Positions 16,671 through 25,508 of a stretch of 64,000 nt of DNA are shown one piece after another; position 1 is the stretch's first letter, and each line of letters opens with the position of its first letter. The DNA is from SHZI01 sp963802215 (lineage in GTDB: Bacteria > Pseudomonadota > Gammaproteobacteria > Steroidobacterales > GCA-2729495), in the NCBI GenBank assembly GCA_963802215.1, contig CAWDHQ010000001.1, forward strand, positions 1,116,001-1,180,000, written 5' to 3'. Position numbers and translations under genes: made by a program. The notes beneath the pieces were generated by a model. The model was not told the origin of the DNA. It saw only the letters and a list, made by a program, of their open reading frames with translations, and searched no databases.

Positions 16671-17834
16671 CTATCTGGTGATCAGCCGGAAGGCAGCCAG
16701 GTCCCCGCCATCGGTCTGCACGTAGATCATGTCGTTCACCGCGAGCGGTGGCGACGTGACCCGGTCTCTCCCGGCGCGCACCCGGGCCTGGAGCTCGCCA
16801 GTGGCGGCATCGAAGAAATGCACGTACCCCTCGTAGTCGCCGACCACGACGGAGTTCTGCCAGGCGGTGGGGCCCGAGATGTCCCGGTTCTTCAGGATCT
16901 CGTTCCTCCACACCTCGGCACCGGACACGCGGGACAGCGCCGTCAGCTCGCCGCCGGCGCCGGACACGTAGACGTTCTCCAGGTCCACGGTGAGTCCCTC
17001 GTAGCTCCGCGCATCCTGCGACCAGAGCGTCTGGCCCGATTCCGCGGCCACGGCGCTGAGCTGTCCGCGGTAGCCGACGACGTACAGGTCGTCCCCGATG
17101 GTCCGCACGGTCGCGTTGATGTCGGAGAGTCGGTCGATCTCGTTGCGGCCCGCCGGGGGATCGAGGAGCACGTCCCAGCCGGGCGAACCGTCGGCCAGCG
17201 CGTAGGACGCGAGCTTGCCGTTGTCGAAGCCGCCGATGACGATGTCGTTGACCACCACGGGCGCCCCGGTGCCCCGCACCGTCAGCCGGGGCATCACCTG
17301 CTGCACGAACCAGCGCTGGCGGCCGTCGGCGATGTCGAGTGCCGTCAGCTTGCCATCGACGGTGCGCACGAGCGCCAGCCCGCCCGCGATCGCCGGTGCC
17401 GCGAGCACCTCGCTCGTCACGTTAACCCGCCACTTCTGGGCGCCGTCGGCCGCGTTCAGCGCCACGACCTCGCCATTGCTCGATCCGAGGACGACGATCT
17501 CCCCGTCGGTGGCGGGCCCGCCGGACAGCTGGAGCTTGGTCTTGGTGCGCCACAGGCGCTTGCCACTCTCCGCGTCGAAGGCAGACACCTTGCCATCGTG
17601 GGCGGCGGCGAAGATCCGCCCGCCGTCGGAAGCCGGCTGCAGGGCGAGGCGGAGGAACTCACTGTCGCCGCCGAGTCCGGCGCCCCAGGCCTTCTTCACC
17701 TTGATCGTCGGCTTGAAGTCCGTGAGGTCGGCCGGTGGATTGGCTTCTTCGTCGCCGCCGAAGAGGCTGCAGCCGCCGGTGGCCAGCACCAGCGCCATCA
17801 GCAACAGGGAACGGCGGACGACGGGAGGGAGCAT
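16671..17834 (-). CDS. bamB: Outer membrane assembly lipoprotein BamB
   Basis: PQQ-type eight-bladed beta-propeller of the BAM complex that folds outer membrane proteins. 387 aa with signal peptide and lipobox ATGGC (Cys22). Repeating blade signatures include GKRLWRTKTK, GAQKWRVNV, GRQRWFVQQ, GQTLWSQDA, GAEVWRNEI. Final strand GGDLAAFRLITR. The ATG shares one base with the stop of yfgM (TGATG), so the pair is coupled. Confidence 0.94.
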   Translation of the reverse strand: MLPPVVRRSLLLMALVLATGGCSLFGGDEEANPPADLTDFKPTIKVKKAWGAGLGGDSEFLRLALQPASDGGRIFAAAHDGKVSAFDAESGKRLWRTKTKLQLSGGPATDGEIVVLGSSNGEVVALNAADGAQKWRVNVTSEVLAAPAIAGGLALVRTVDGKLTALDIADGRQRWFVQQVMPRLTVRGTGAPVVVNDIVIGGFDNGKLASYALADGSPGWDVLLDPPAGRNEIDRLSDINATVRTIGDDLYVVGYRGQLSAVAAESGQTLWSQDARSYEGLTVDLENVYVSGAGGELTALSRVSGAEVWRNEILKNRDISGPTAWQNSVVVGDYEGYVHFFDAATGELQARVRAGRDRVTSPPLAVNDMIYVQTDGGDLAAFRLITR

Positions 17835-18520
17835 CAGGGCGCGGGGGCGGTTGCGGGGGGCTGCCCGGCCGGAGCGAGGGCGGCACTGGCGCCGCCCAGG
17901 TCGTCAAGCTTGGCCTGCACGTAGGTCCGGTCGATGACCTGCCCGCTGACCTCGCTGTTCAGCGCCTGCTCGTACTCGCTGCGCGCCTCCGCCTGCTTGC
18001 CCATGGCGTAGTACACGTCGCCGCGTATGTCATGGAATGCGGGTGCGAACGCCCTGGAGCCGGGACCGCTGAGCGCCTTCAGCGCCCCGTCGTACTTTTC
18101 CTGGAAGACCAGCACCCGCGCCAGTCGCAGCCGGGCGATGTTGCGGAATTCCTCGGACGTCGCGGTATCCGCCACCTGCTGCAGGTACTCGGCGGCCTTG
18201 TCGGCCTTGCCCTGGTCCAGGTACAGGCGCGCCATCGCCAGCCGCCCCTGGTCCGCGTAGGGCGACCTGCCAAACTCGGCGGCCAGCGTGGCCATGCCGG
18301 CCTCGGCCTGCTCGAGCTGCCGGGCCCGGACGGACTGCAGGAAGGTCTCGTAGAAGGCCGACGCCTCCTCGGCCTTCCGCTCCTGGTAGCGGTTCCACTG
18401 GTTCCAGCCGAACAGGGCGGCAAGGCCCAGGGCCACGCCGGCCACCAGGAAGATGCCGTTCTGCCGGAGCCAGCCCTTGACCTGCTCGGCCTGTTGTTGT
18501 TCTGTCAGTAAATCATCCAC
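17834..18520 (-). CDS. yfgM: YfgM-type ancillary SecYEG translocon subunit
   Basis: Inner-membrane protein with one N-terminal transmembrane helix (about residues 22-42, NGIFLVAGVALGLAALFGW) and a periplasmic TPR domain, working with PpiD near SecYEG. 228 aa. The cytosolic start MDDLLTEQQQAEQVKGWLRQNG is typical. TPR-like helices are seen from residue 50 to about 205, and the Ala/Pro-rich tail is disordered. It lies between hisS and bamB in the conserved order. Confidence 0.9.
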   Translation of the reverse strand: MDDLLTEQQQAEQVKGWLRQNGIFLVAGVALGLAALFGWNQWNRYQERKAEEASAFYETFLQSVRARQLEQAEAGMATLAAEFGRSPYADQGRLAMARLYLDQGKADKAAEYLQQVADTATSEEFRNIARLRLARVLVFQEKYDGALKALSGPGSRAFAPAFHDIRGDVYYAMGKQAEARSEYEQALNSEVSGQVIDRTYVQAKLDDLGGASAALAPAGQPPATAPAP

Positions 18521-18553
18521 GACGTCATTCCCGTCAACGTTGCTGTTCGGATA

Positions 18554-19819
18554 TCAGACATGCGGCCGGATGGCCTGGGCCAGCTCCGCCACGGCGACTT
18601 TCTGCTGCTCGACTTCGGCCCGCAGCGGCTTCACCACCGCCGTGCCGCTGGCCACTTCGTCCTCACCGACGATCACGGCAACCGCCGCACCGCTCCGGTC
18701 GGCGCGCTTCATCTGCGCCTTGAAACCTCCGCCACCGCAGTTGGCCTCCACCCGCAGGGCGGGAGTGGCGTTCCGCAGGTCCTCGGCGATGCGAAATGCC
18801 AGCCGCGTGGCGCCGTCGCCGACGGCAACCACGTAGACATCGGGAGTCCGGTGGGGTGCCGGCACGCCGGCCAGCGAGTACAGCTCGACCAGCCGCTCCA
18901 GGCCGATGGCGAAGCCGATCGCCGGCGTCGACTCGCCCCCCAGGTGCGAGACGAGGCCATCATACCTGCCGCCGGCGCAGACCGCGCCCTGGCTGCCGAG
19001 GCGGTCGGTGACCCATTCGAAAACGGTCCGGCCGTAGTAGTCCAGGCCCCGCACCAGGCGCGGATTCACGGTGTAGGCCACGCCCGCGTTATCCAGCAGG
19101 GTGCGAAGCTCGGTGAAATGCGCCTCCGAGGCGCCGTCCAGGTACTGGGTCAGCTGGGGGGCCCCGGCGATCAGCGCCTGGAGATCGGGATTCTTGCTGT
19201 CCAGGATGCGGAGCGGATTTCTGTCGAGGCGCCGGCGGCTGTCGTCATCCAGCTTGTCGAAGCTGTCGCGGAAGTAGGCGGCGAGGTCGGCCCGGTACAT
19301 CTGCCGGGACTCGGCGGTGCCGAGCGTGTTGATCTGCAGGCTCACGTGATGGATGCCGAGCAGGCGCCAGAGACGGGCCAGCAGGATGAGGAGCTCCGCG
19401 TCGATGTCGGGACCGGCGAAGCCCAGAGCCTCCACGTCGAACTGGTGGAACTGCCGGTAGCGGCCCTTCTGGGGCTTCTCGTAGCGGAACATCGGCCCCG
19501 TGGAGAAGAACTTCTGCCGCTGGTTGCGGAGCAGCCCGTGCTCCATGCAGGCCCGCACGATGCCGGCCGTCGCCTCCGGGCGCAGCGTGATCGACATCCC
19601 GTTGCGGTCCTCGAAGGTGTACATCTCCTTCTCGACGATGTCCGTCACCTCGCCGATGGAGCGCTTGAACAGCTCCGTCCGCTCGACGATGGGCACGCGG
19701 ATCTCCTGGTAGCCGTAGTCGAGCAGAAGGCCACGGATGGTGGCCTCCACGTGCTGCCAGGTGGCGCTCGCCGGCGGCAGGATGTCCTCCATCCCGCGGA
19801 TGGCCTGCATCTCGCTCAT
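18554..19819 (-). CDS. hisS: Histidine--tRNA ligase
   Basis: Class II aminoacyl-tRNA synthetase charging tRNA-His; 421 aa. N-terminal AIRGMEDILP, motif 2 GPMFRYEKPQKGRYRQFHQ (about residues 106-124), the HisA motif GLDYYGRTVFEWV, motif 3 AIGFAIGLERL, and a C-terminal anticodon-binding domain. The start ATG overlaps the rodZ stop by 4 bp. The usual ispG gene between rodZ and hisS is missing here. Confidence 0.96.
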   Translation of the reverse strand: MSEMQAIRGMEDILPPASATWQHVEATIRGLLLDYGYQEIRVPIVERTELFKRSIGEVTDIVEKEMYTFEDRNGMSITLRPEATAGIVRACMEHGLLRNQRQKFFSTGPMFRYEKPQKGRYRQFHQFDVEALGFAGPDIDAELLILLARLWRLLGIHHVSLQINTLGTAESRQMYRADLAAYFRDSFDKLDDDSRRRLDRNPLRILDSKNPDLQALIAGAPQLTQYLDGASEAHFTELRTLLDNAGVAYTVNPRLVRGLDYYGRTVFEWVTDRLGSQGAVCAGGRYDGLVSHLGGESTPAIGFAIGLERLVELYSLAGVPAPHRTPDVYVVAVGDGATRLAFRIAEDLRNATPALRVEANCGGGGFKAQMKRADRSGAAVAVIVGEDEVASGTAVVKPLRAEVEQQKVAVAELAQAIRPHV

Positions 19820-20433
19820 TCAAAGCTGCCGGTGGCGGCGGGCGGGGGTGCCGGGACTTCGGCCGCCGGCGCGGCCGCCTCGGGACCAGCGGGCGGCGGC
19901 TCGACGGGGGGGGCCGCCTCCGGCGTGGGCAGCGGCTCCTGCACCGGCACCGGCGCAGGGTCCGGCTCGATCGGCAGGGCTTGCTCCATGACCGGTGGCA
20001 CTTCCGGCAAGGGCGCCTGGCTGGCCGGCGAAGGCCCGTCGCCAGCGCTCAGGAAGAAGAGGAGCAGCATGGCCAGCAGGGCGAAAGCCACGGCGGCGGC
20101 AATGGCCAGCGGGCCCGGGGTGGTCGTGAGGGGCTTCTCCAGCTCCCGGGTCACCTTCGGTGGCGCGTCCGCACCGGGGTCGGCGGCGCGGTATGCCGCC
20201 AGCACGGCCTCCTCGGACAGGCCGAGCAGCTTCGCGTAGGCCTTCAGGTGGCCGCGCACGAAAACCGCAGCGCCCAGGGCCTCGTAGCGCTCGTCCTCCA
20301 GGGCCCGCAGAACCGGCACCTCGAGGCGCAGCGTGAAGGCGGCCTGCTCCAGCGTCAGCGCACGGGCCTTGCGGGCCGACCTCAGCCGTTCGCCGAGGCC
20401 CAGGGCCGTGTCGTTCTTGCCATCCGCCATCAT
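19816..20433 (-). CDS. rodZ: Short RodZ-like protein: HTH plus one membrane helix
   Basis: Cytoskeletal RodZ links MreB to the cell-wall elongation machinery. This 205-aa version has the N-terminal XRE-like HTH_25 domain (about residues 12-85, LGERLRSARKARALTLEQAA ... VFVRGHLKAYAKLLGL), a membrane helix at 108-129, and then only a Pro/Ala/Glu-rich tail of about 75 residues. The C-terminal DUF4115 beta domain of full-length RodZ (usually above 300 aa) is absent and no frameshifted remnant is visible, since the hisS start overlaps its stop. The locus (between pilW and hisS) supports the RodZ identity. The ATG at 20433 or 20430 may be used. Confidence 0.82.
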   Translation of the reverse strand: MMADGKNDTALGLGERLRSARKARALTLEQAAFTLRLEVPVLRALEDERYEALGAAVFVRGHLKAYAKLLGLSEEAVLAAYRAADPGADAPPKVTRELEKPLTTTPGPLAIAAAVAFALLAMLLLFFLSAGDGPSPASQAPLPEVPPVMEQALPIEPDPAPVPVQEPLPTPEAAPPVEPPPAGPEAAAPAAEVPAPPPAATGSFE

Positions 20434-20454
20434 GGTTTCCGGGCGCGTTCCGGC

Positions 20455-21252
20455 TCAGCCCGCTGACCGGGACTGACTGAGCATCAGGCGCGTTTCCCTG
20501 GATTCGGGAAACTTGGTGCGCAGCTGCTCGGCGTAGCGGCTGGCGGCGGCCGCGTCGTTCAGCGACTGTTCGATGCGCACGCCGAGCCACAGGGCGGCGG
20601 GCGTGGGCTTGCCGGCGGCCAGGTACCGCTCGATGAAGCCCCGCGCCTGCAGCGCGTTACCCCGCTCCAGCGAGACGTCGGCCAGCTGGTAGAGCGCGTC
20701 GGGGAACTTCGGGTCCTGGGCCAGCGCGCCCCGCAGGTAGGCCTCCGAGCGCTCCAGGTCCACCTTCTTCGCGCAGGTGCCCGCGTTGGTGTAGAGCATC
20801 GTGCGGTTGGCGGTCTTCACCGAGAGTGGAATGGCGATGGCCCGGTCGAAGAGCTTCAGCGCCTCCTTGGGCTTGTCCTTGCGGGAGCAGGTGAAGACGG
20901 CCAGGGCATTGAGGTTGTCCGGGTCGGAGCCGTCCAGGTCCACGGCCCGCCGGTAGTGCCGCTCGGCGCCCTCCGGGTCCTCCAGGCGCTCGAACACCAC
21001 GCCGAGCGCGGCATGGGCGGTGGCCAGGTTGGGATCCTGCTCGAGCGCCTTCTCGAGCTTGTCCCGGGCGGCGGGCAGGTTGTTCTGGCGCAGGTAGCTG
21101 ACGCCAAGCTGCATGTTGTACTGGGCGGCGTCGACGCTCGAGGTGGGTGGCGGCTCGGGCCGGGACGACGTCGTGACGCAGCCGGCCGGCGCCAGCAGCA
21201 CGCCGGCCAGGAGCAGGGCAAGCCAGGCCGGCTGGCGTGCCGTGGCGTTCAT
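20455..21252 (-). CDS. pilW: Type IV pilus biogenesis lipoprotein PilW/PilF
   Basis: Outer-membrane lipoprotein that helps PilQ secretin assembly. 265 aa with signal peptide, lipobox PAGC (Cys25), and a series of TPRs: QYNMQLGVSYLRQNNLPAARDKLEKALEQDPN, ATAHAALGVVFERLEDPEGAERHYRRAV, and later helices to residue 250. ATG shares one base with the rlmN stop (TGATG). Conserved position between rlmN and rodZ supports the call; other pilus genes are not in the window. Confidence 0.88.
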   Translation of the reverse strand: MNATARQPAWLALLLAGVLLAPAGCVTTSSRPEPPPTSSVDAAQYNMQLGVSYLRQNNLPAARDKLEKALEQDPNLATAHAALGVVFERLEDPEGAERHYRRAVDLDGSDPDNLNALAVFTCSRKDKPKEALKLFDRAIAIPLSVKTANRTMLYTNAGTCAKKVDLERSEAYLRGALAQDPKFPDALYQLADVSLERGNALQARGFIERYLAAGKPTPAALWLGVRIEQSLNDAAAASRYAEQLRTKFPESRETRLMLSQSRSAG

Positions 21253-22355
21253 CAGGACTGCCACCGGATCTCCTGCAGCTTGTCGCCGAGGGACACCCGG
21301 ACCCGGTTGCTGACCTGCCCGGCAAGCTGGCCGCAGGCCGCGTCGATGTCGTCGCCGCGGGTGCGGCGGGTGATCGTCATGATGCCGGCCTCCAGGAGCA
21401 CCTGGCGGAAGCGGGCCAGGGACTCCGGCGTCGAGCGGCGATAGCCGCTGCCCGGAAACGGGTTGAACGGAATCAGGTTGACCTTGGCAGGCCGGTTGAC
21501 CAGCAGCTTCGCCAGGGCGCGCGCCTGGGCCACGGAGTCGTTCACGCCGGCCAGCATGACGTATTCGAAGGTGATGCCCACCGCATTGGTGGCGGCGGCA
21601 TAGTCCCAGCAGGCGTCGAGGAGCTCGGCGATCGGGTGCCGCCGGTTGATCGGCACCAGCACGTTGCGCAGCTCGTCGTCGGGCGCGTGCAGGGAAACCG
21701 CGAGGGCCGCGTTGGTCTCCTGGGCCAGCTTGCGGATCTGGGGCACGAGGCCGGAGGTGCTCACGGTGACCCGGCGCCGCGACAGCTGGAAGCCCAGGTC
21801 GTCGATCAGCACCGCACAGGCCTGGACCAGCGCCCGGAAGTTGGCCAGCGGCTCGCCCATGCCCATGAAGACCACGTTGGTGATGCGCGACCGGCCCGCC
21901 ACCAGGCCGAGCTCCCGGTTGGCCAGCACCACCTGGCCGACGATCTCGGCGGCGGTCAGGTTGCGGTTGAAGCCCTGGCGGCCGGTGGCGCAGAAGGAGC
22001 AGTCGAGCGCGCAGCCCACCTGGGAGGACACGCACAGGGTGCCGCGGCCCTCCTCCGGGATGAACACGGTCTCGATGAGCTGGCCGGCGCCGGCCGCCAG
22101 GCGCCACTTGGTGGTGCCGTCGGCAGACTCCTGCACGGTGTCGATCGCCGGCAGGCTGAAATCAGCCCGCTGCAACAGGGTCTCCCGCAGGGTCACCGAC
22201 AGGTCGGTCATCGCTGCGGGATCGAGCACGCCGCGGCCGTACATCCAGCGCATCAGCTGGCGCGCCCGGAACGGCTTCTCGCCCAGCCCCGCAAAGAGCT
22301 GTTCGAGTTCCTGCCGGGGCAGGCCGAGGGGCTGCAGGTCCGCCGTGTTATCCAC
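21252..22355 (-). CDS. rlmN: Dual-specificity 23S rRNA/tRNA adenine C2-methyltransferase RlmN
   Basis: Radical SAM enzyme methylating A2503 of 23S rRNA and A37 of some tRNAs. 367 aa. The [4Fe-4S] motif C-x3-C-x2-C is Cys115, Cys119, Cys122 (GCALDCSFCATG). MGMGEPLAN binds SAM, and the conserved methyl-carrying cysteine in the C-terminal DIDAACGQLAGQV is present at residue 341. It follows ndk by 6 bp and is coupled to pilW. Confidence 0.95.
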   Translation of the reverse strand: MDNTADLQPLGLPRQELEQLFAGLGEKPFRARQLMRWMYGRGVLDPAAMTDLSVTLRETLLQRADFSLPAIDTVQESADGTTKWRLAAGAGQLIETVFIPEEGRGTLCVSSQVGCALDCSFCATGRQGFNRNLTAAEIVGQVVLANRELGLVAGRSRITNVVFMGMGEPLANFRALVQACAVLIDDLGFQLSRRRVTVSTSGLVPQIRKLAQETNAALAVSLHAPDDELRNVLVPINRRHPIAELLDACWDYAAATNAVGITFEYVMLAGVNDSVAQARALAKLLVNRPAKVNLIPFNPFPGSGYRRSTPESLARFRQVLLEAGIMTITRRTRGDDIDAACGQLAGQVSNRVRVSLGDKLQEIRWQS

Positions 22356-22361
22356 CGGCCG

Positions 22362-22793
22362 CTACCGAGTCCTCGGACAGATGTCGGCCTGGGCGAAGAA
22401 GAAGCTGATCTCCTGCCGGGCGGTCTCCACCGCATCGGAGCCGTGGACCACGTTCTCCTCGATGCTCGCCGCGAAATCCCGGCGGATCGTGCCCGGGTCG
22501 GCCTTCTTGGGATCGGTCGCGCCCATGATCCGGCGGTGGGCCTCGACGGCATTCTCACCTTCCAGGACCTGGGCGATGACGGGGCCCGTGGTCATGTAGC
22601 TGACCAGGTCCTTGTAGAAAGGCCGCTCCCGGTGGACGGCGTAGAACGCCTCCGCCTGGGCCTTCGTGAGATGCAGCATGCGGGCGGCGACGATCTTCAG
22701 CCCGGCCTGCTCGAAGCGGCGGTACACCTCGCCGATGAGGTTCTTCTGCACGCCGTCGGGCTTGATGATGGAAAGGGTACGTTCGGTGGCCAC
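22362..22793 (-). CDS. ndk: Nucleoside diphosphate kinase
   Basis: Transfers the gamma phosphate from ATP to nucleoside diphosphates. 143 aa, standard. N-terminal ERTLSIIKPDGVQKNLIG, and the active-site histidine in NVVHGSDAVETARQEI (about residue 117). First gene of the ndk-rlmN-pilW-rodZ-hisS run on the reverse strand. Confidence 0.96.
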   Translation of the reverse strand: MATERTLSIIKPDGVQKNLIGEVYRRFEQAGLKIVAARMLHLTKAQAEAFYAVHRERPFYKDLVSYMTTGPVIAQVLEGENAVEAHRRIMGATDPKKADPGTIRRDFAASIEENVVHGSDAVETARQEISFFFAQADICPRTR

Positions 22794-22821
22794 AAAAACT
22801 CCTGGAGAATTGACTCGAAAA

Positions 22822-23145
22822 CTAGACGGTAAAACTTTCGCCGCAACCGCATTCCCCCTTGGCCCTGGGATTGCGGAAGCGGAATGCCTCGTTCAGGCCC
22901 TCGCGGACAAAGTCCACGACGGTGCCGTCGATGAGCTCGAGGGCCTGGCGGTCGACGACCACCCGGACCCCGTCCTGGTCGAAGACCACGTCGTCGGCGG
23001 TGACCTGCTCCGCGTGGTTCACGACGTAGGCCAGGCCGGAGCAGCCCGTGCGCCTGACGCCAATGCGCAGGCCCGGCATGGCGCCGGAGCCAAACGCGCG
23101 CACCCGTTTCAAGGCGTTCTCGGTCAGTGTGACCGCCACCGGCAT
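22822..23145 (-). CDS. iscA: Iron-sulfur cluster assembly protein, IscA/HesB type
   Basis: A-type carrier for [2Fe-2S]/[4Fe-4S] transfer. 107 aa with the three conserved cysteines at 35 (RRTGCSGLAY), 99 and 101 (GECGCGESF). Located 20 bp downstream of the cysteine desulfurase fusion gene on the same strand, so the two probably form a small isc-like operon that lacks iscR, hscA/B and fdx nearby. Confidence 0.9.
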   Translation of the reverse strand: MPVAVTLTENALKRVRAFGSGAMPGLRIGVRRTGCSGLAYVVNHAEQVTADDVVFDQDGVRVVVDRQALELIDGTVVDFVREGLNEAFRFRNPRAKGECGCGESFTV

Positions 23146-23164
23146 CTCCTTGGGTTGAACGGCG

Positions 23165-24706
23165 TCAGGGGGCTGGCTTCAACTTGCCATTGTCCCAATC
23201 TGCCAAGCAGTTGCGCAAGGCATCTTGAATGATCAGCAAGCTGCCGGCCTTTTCGGGTGGCATCCCGAGGTCCGCGCCCAGCTGCCCGGGCGTAAGCCGT
23301 CCCAGGTCGGAGACGGGCGCCCCGGTGAGCAGCCGGACCGCCCGGTCACAGGCCGCCCGGGTGTGGGGGCAGCCGAACACCCGGGCCTCCAGGCGGGCCA
23401 CCCGCCCGTCCCGGACCCGGGCGGCAATGACGACCCGGGTGCCCGCGTCCTCGGAACCCGCCTCGCCGCGCACCAGCACGGTGCCGGGCGGCTCCCCGAC
23501 CAGGTCGAGCGGCGGCGCGGTACCCGGCCCGGGGCCGGGCGCGGCGCGCCGGAGTTCCGCCACGGCACGGCAGAAGATGTCGGCGGCCCGGTCGATGTCC
23601 CCGGACGTCGTGGGACGGCCGAACGAAAAGCGGACGGAACTCCGGGCCAGGGCGGGCGACCGCCCCAGGACCCGCAGCACGTAGGACGGCTCGTCGGTCA
23701 GGCTGATGCAGGCCGAGCCGCCCGCCACCGCCAGTTCCTCCAGCGCCGCACGCAGGCTCTCGCCCTCGACCCCCGCCACGCTGACGTTGAGGATGTGCCC
23801 GGTGGTCGCGGTCGGGTGCCCGTTCGGCAACACACCGGGGACCGCCTGCAGGCGGGACCAGAGACGATCCCGGAGTCCGGTCACGTGGCGGCGGTCCTCC
23901 ACGAGGCGCGCCGCCGCGATCCGGACGGCCTCCTCCATCCCGACGATCTGGTGGGTCGGCAGGGTGCCGGGCCGCATCCCCCGCTCCTGGCCGCCGCCGA
24001 AGAGCAGCGGCTCGACCCTCCGGACCCGCTCCCGGTCGATGAACAGGGCGCCGACGCCCTTGGGCCCGTAGAGCTTGTGGGCGGAGAGTGACAGGAGGTC
24101 CACCTGCATTGCCCGGACGTCGATGGGCAGGCGCCCGGCGCTCTGGGCCGCGTCCACGTGCAGGAGCACGCCGCGCTGCCGGCACAGGCTGCCGATGGCG
24201 GCCACGTCGGTCACGTCACCGGTCTCGTTGTTCGCGTGCATGAGCGACACGAGGACCGTGTCCGGCTCGAGCGCCGCCTCGACCGCTTCCGGCGCGACGA
24301 GGCCGTCGGGGCCCGGGCGCAGCCAGGTCACGCGCCAGCCCTCGCCGGCCAGGTGGCGGCAGCTCTCGAGCACCGCCTTGTGCTCGGTCAGCGCCGTGAC
24401 CAGGTGCCGGCCCCGGGACTTCCGGAAGCGCGCGGTGCCGATGATGGCCAGGTTGTCGGCCTCGGTGGCGCCGGACGTAAAGAGCAGCTCGTCCGGGTCC
24501 GCATTGATGAAACCGGCGATGCCGGCGCGGGCCCGTTCGACGACGGCGGCTGCCTGCCGGCCGGGAACGTGGGTGCCGGCCGCCGGATTGGCAGCCAGTT
24601 CCGGCGACCGGAGCGCGCGGGTCATCGCCTCCACCACCTCGTCCGCCACCGGCGTGCTGGCAGCGTAGTCCAGGTAGATCGTCGCTGCCGGCGTCACTGG
24701 CGCCAC
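23165..24706 (-). CDS. Cysteine desulfurase fused to a degenerate IscU-like domain
   Basis: 513 aa. Residues 1-387 are a class V aminotransferase of the NifS/IscS type: LTEHKAVLE with His109, VDAAQSAGR, SLSAHKLYGPKG with the PLP Lys211, and GGSACISLTDEPSYVLRVLG with the persulfide Cys333. A Gly/Pro linker (388-400) leads to about 110 residues resembling IscU/NifU-N: RVFGCPHTRAACDRAVRLLTG (Cys446, Cys453) and a last helix KAGSLLIIQDALRNCLADWD. The usual HCS ligand pair of IscU is replaced by SLL, so scaffold function is doubtful. It probably supplies sulfur, perhaps to the adjacent IscA-like protein. Start ATG at 24706; trmJ lies 4 bp upstream on the same strand. Confidence 0.86.
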   Translation of the reverse strand: MAPVTPAATIYLDYAASTPVADEVVEAMTRALRSPELAANPAAGTHVPGRQAAAVVERARAGIAGFINADPDELLFTSGATEADNLAIIGTARFRKSRGRHLVTALTEHKAVLESCRHLAGEGWRVTWLRPGPDGLVAPEAVEAALEPDTVLVSLMHANNETGDVTDVAAIGSLCRQRGVLLHVDAAQSAGRLPIDVRAMQVDLLSLSAHKLYGPKGVGALFIDRERVRRVEPLLFGGGQERGMRPGTLPTHQIVGMEEAVRIAAARLVEDRRHVTGLRDRLWSRLQAVPGVLPNGHPTATTGHILNVSVAGVEGESLRAALEELAVAGGSACISLTDEPSYVLRVLGRSPALARSSVRFSFGRPTTSGDIDRAADIFCRAVAELRRAAPGPGPGTAPPLDLVGEPPGTVLVRGEAGSEDAGTRVVIAARVRDGRVARLEARVFGCPHTRAACDRAVRLLTGAPVSDLGRLTPGQLGADLGMPPEKAGSLLIIQDALRNCLADWDNGKLKPAP

Positions 24707-24709
24707 GGC

Positions 24710-25456
24710 TCAGTCCCGCGGGGCGTTGTCGCCGGACCCGGGCACGAGGCTGCTCAGGATGCCGCGCAGGATGTTGAGTTCGTTCTCGTCCAGGCGGGTG
24801 CGGTTGAACAGCCGCCGCAGGCGGCGCATGAGGTGGCGCGGATTGGCCGGGTTCAGGAAGCCGCTGCCGAGCAGGACCCGCTCCAGGTGCGCGTAGAAGA
24901 GCTCCAGCTGTGCCGGACCGGCCAGCGGCGACTCGGGCGGCGGCACCTCGCGCACCAGGACCTGCTGCTGCCGCAACTCATAGGCAATGATCTGGACGGC
25001 CTGGGAGAGGTTGAGGGACGTGTACTCCGGGTTGGCCGGGATGTAGACGATGGCGTTGCAGAGGTCCAGCTGCTCGTTCGCGAGGCCGGAACGCTCGGGG
25101 CCGAAGACGATGGCCGCGGGCCGGCTGCGGGCCTGGTCCATCACCTCGGCCGCGCACTCCCGGGGCGTCATCTCGGGACAGCCGATGCGCCGGTGCCGGG
25201 CGCTGGCGGCCAGCACCAGCCCGCAGCCCTCGAGGGCCTGCTGGAGGGTCGGCAGGACTCGAACGCCGAGCAGAACATCCTGGGCCCCGGAGGCCATGGC
25301 CCGGGAGTCCGTGCACAGCCACTCGTCCGGCGGGTTCACCAGCACGAGTTCGTAGAAGCCCATGGTCTTCATGGCGCGCGCCACCGACCCGATGTTGCCC
25401 GGGTGAGTGGGCTCGAAGAGGACGAAGCGGATGGGCGGCGCGGCTGTCAGGGTCAT
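24710..25456 (-). CDS. trmJ: tRNA (cytidine/uridine-32-2'-O)-methyltransferase TrmJ
   Basis: SpoU-class SPOUT methyltransferase acting on position 32 of tRNA. 248 aa. Motifs: PTHPGNIGSVARAMKTMGF (residues 16-34), FGPERSGLANEQLDLC, and the knotted YIPANPEYTSLNLSQAVQIIAYEL near the SAM site; the C-terminal helical extension of TrmJ is also present. I used the ATG at 25456; a longer frame to 25678 is antisense to suhB. Divergent from suhB with 52 bp between starts. Confidence 0.93.
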   Translation of the reverse strand: MTLTAAPPIRFVLFEPTHPGNIGSVARAMKTMGFYELVLVNPPDEWLCTDSRAMASGAQDVLLGVRVLPTLQQALEGCGLVLAASARHRRIGCPEMTPRECAAEVMDQARSRPAAIVFGPERSGLANEQLDLCNAIVYIPANPEYTSLNLSQAVQIIAYELRQQQVLVREVPPPESPLAGPAQLELFYAHLERVLLGSGFLNPANPRHLMRRLRRLFNRTRLDENELNILRGILSSLVPGSGDNAPRD

Positions 25457-25508
25457 GGGGTTCTCGCTGTCTCCATAGTATGCCCGCGCTCTGTACAATG
25501 CCGGCCCC

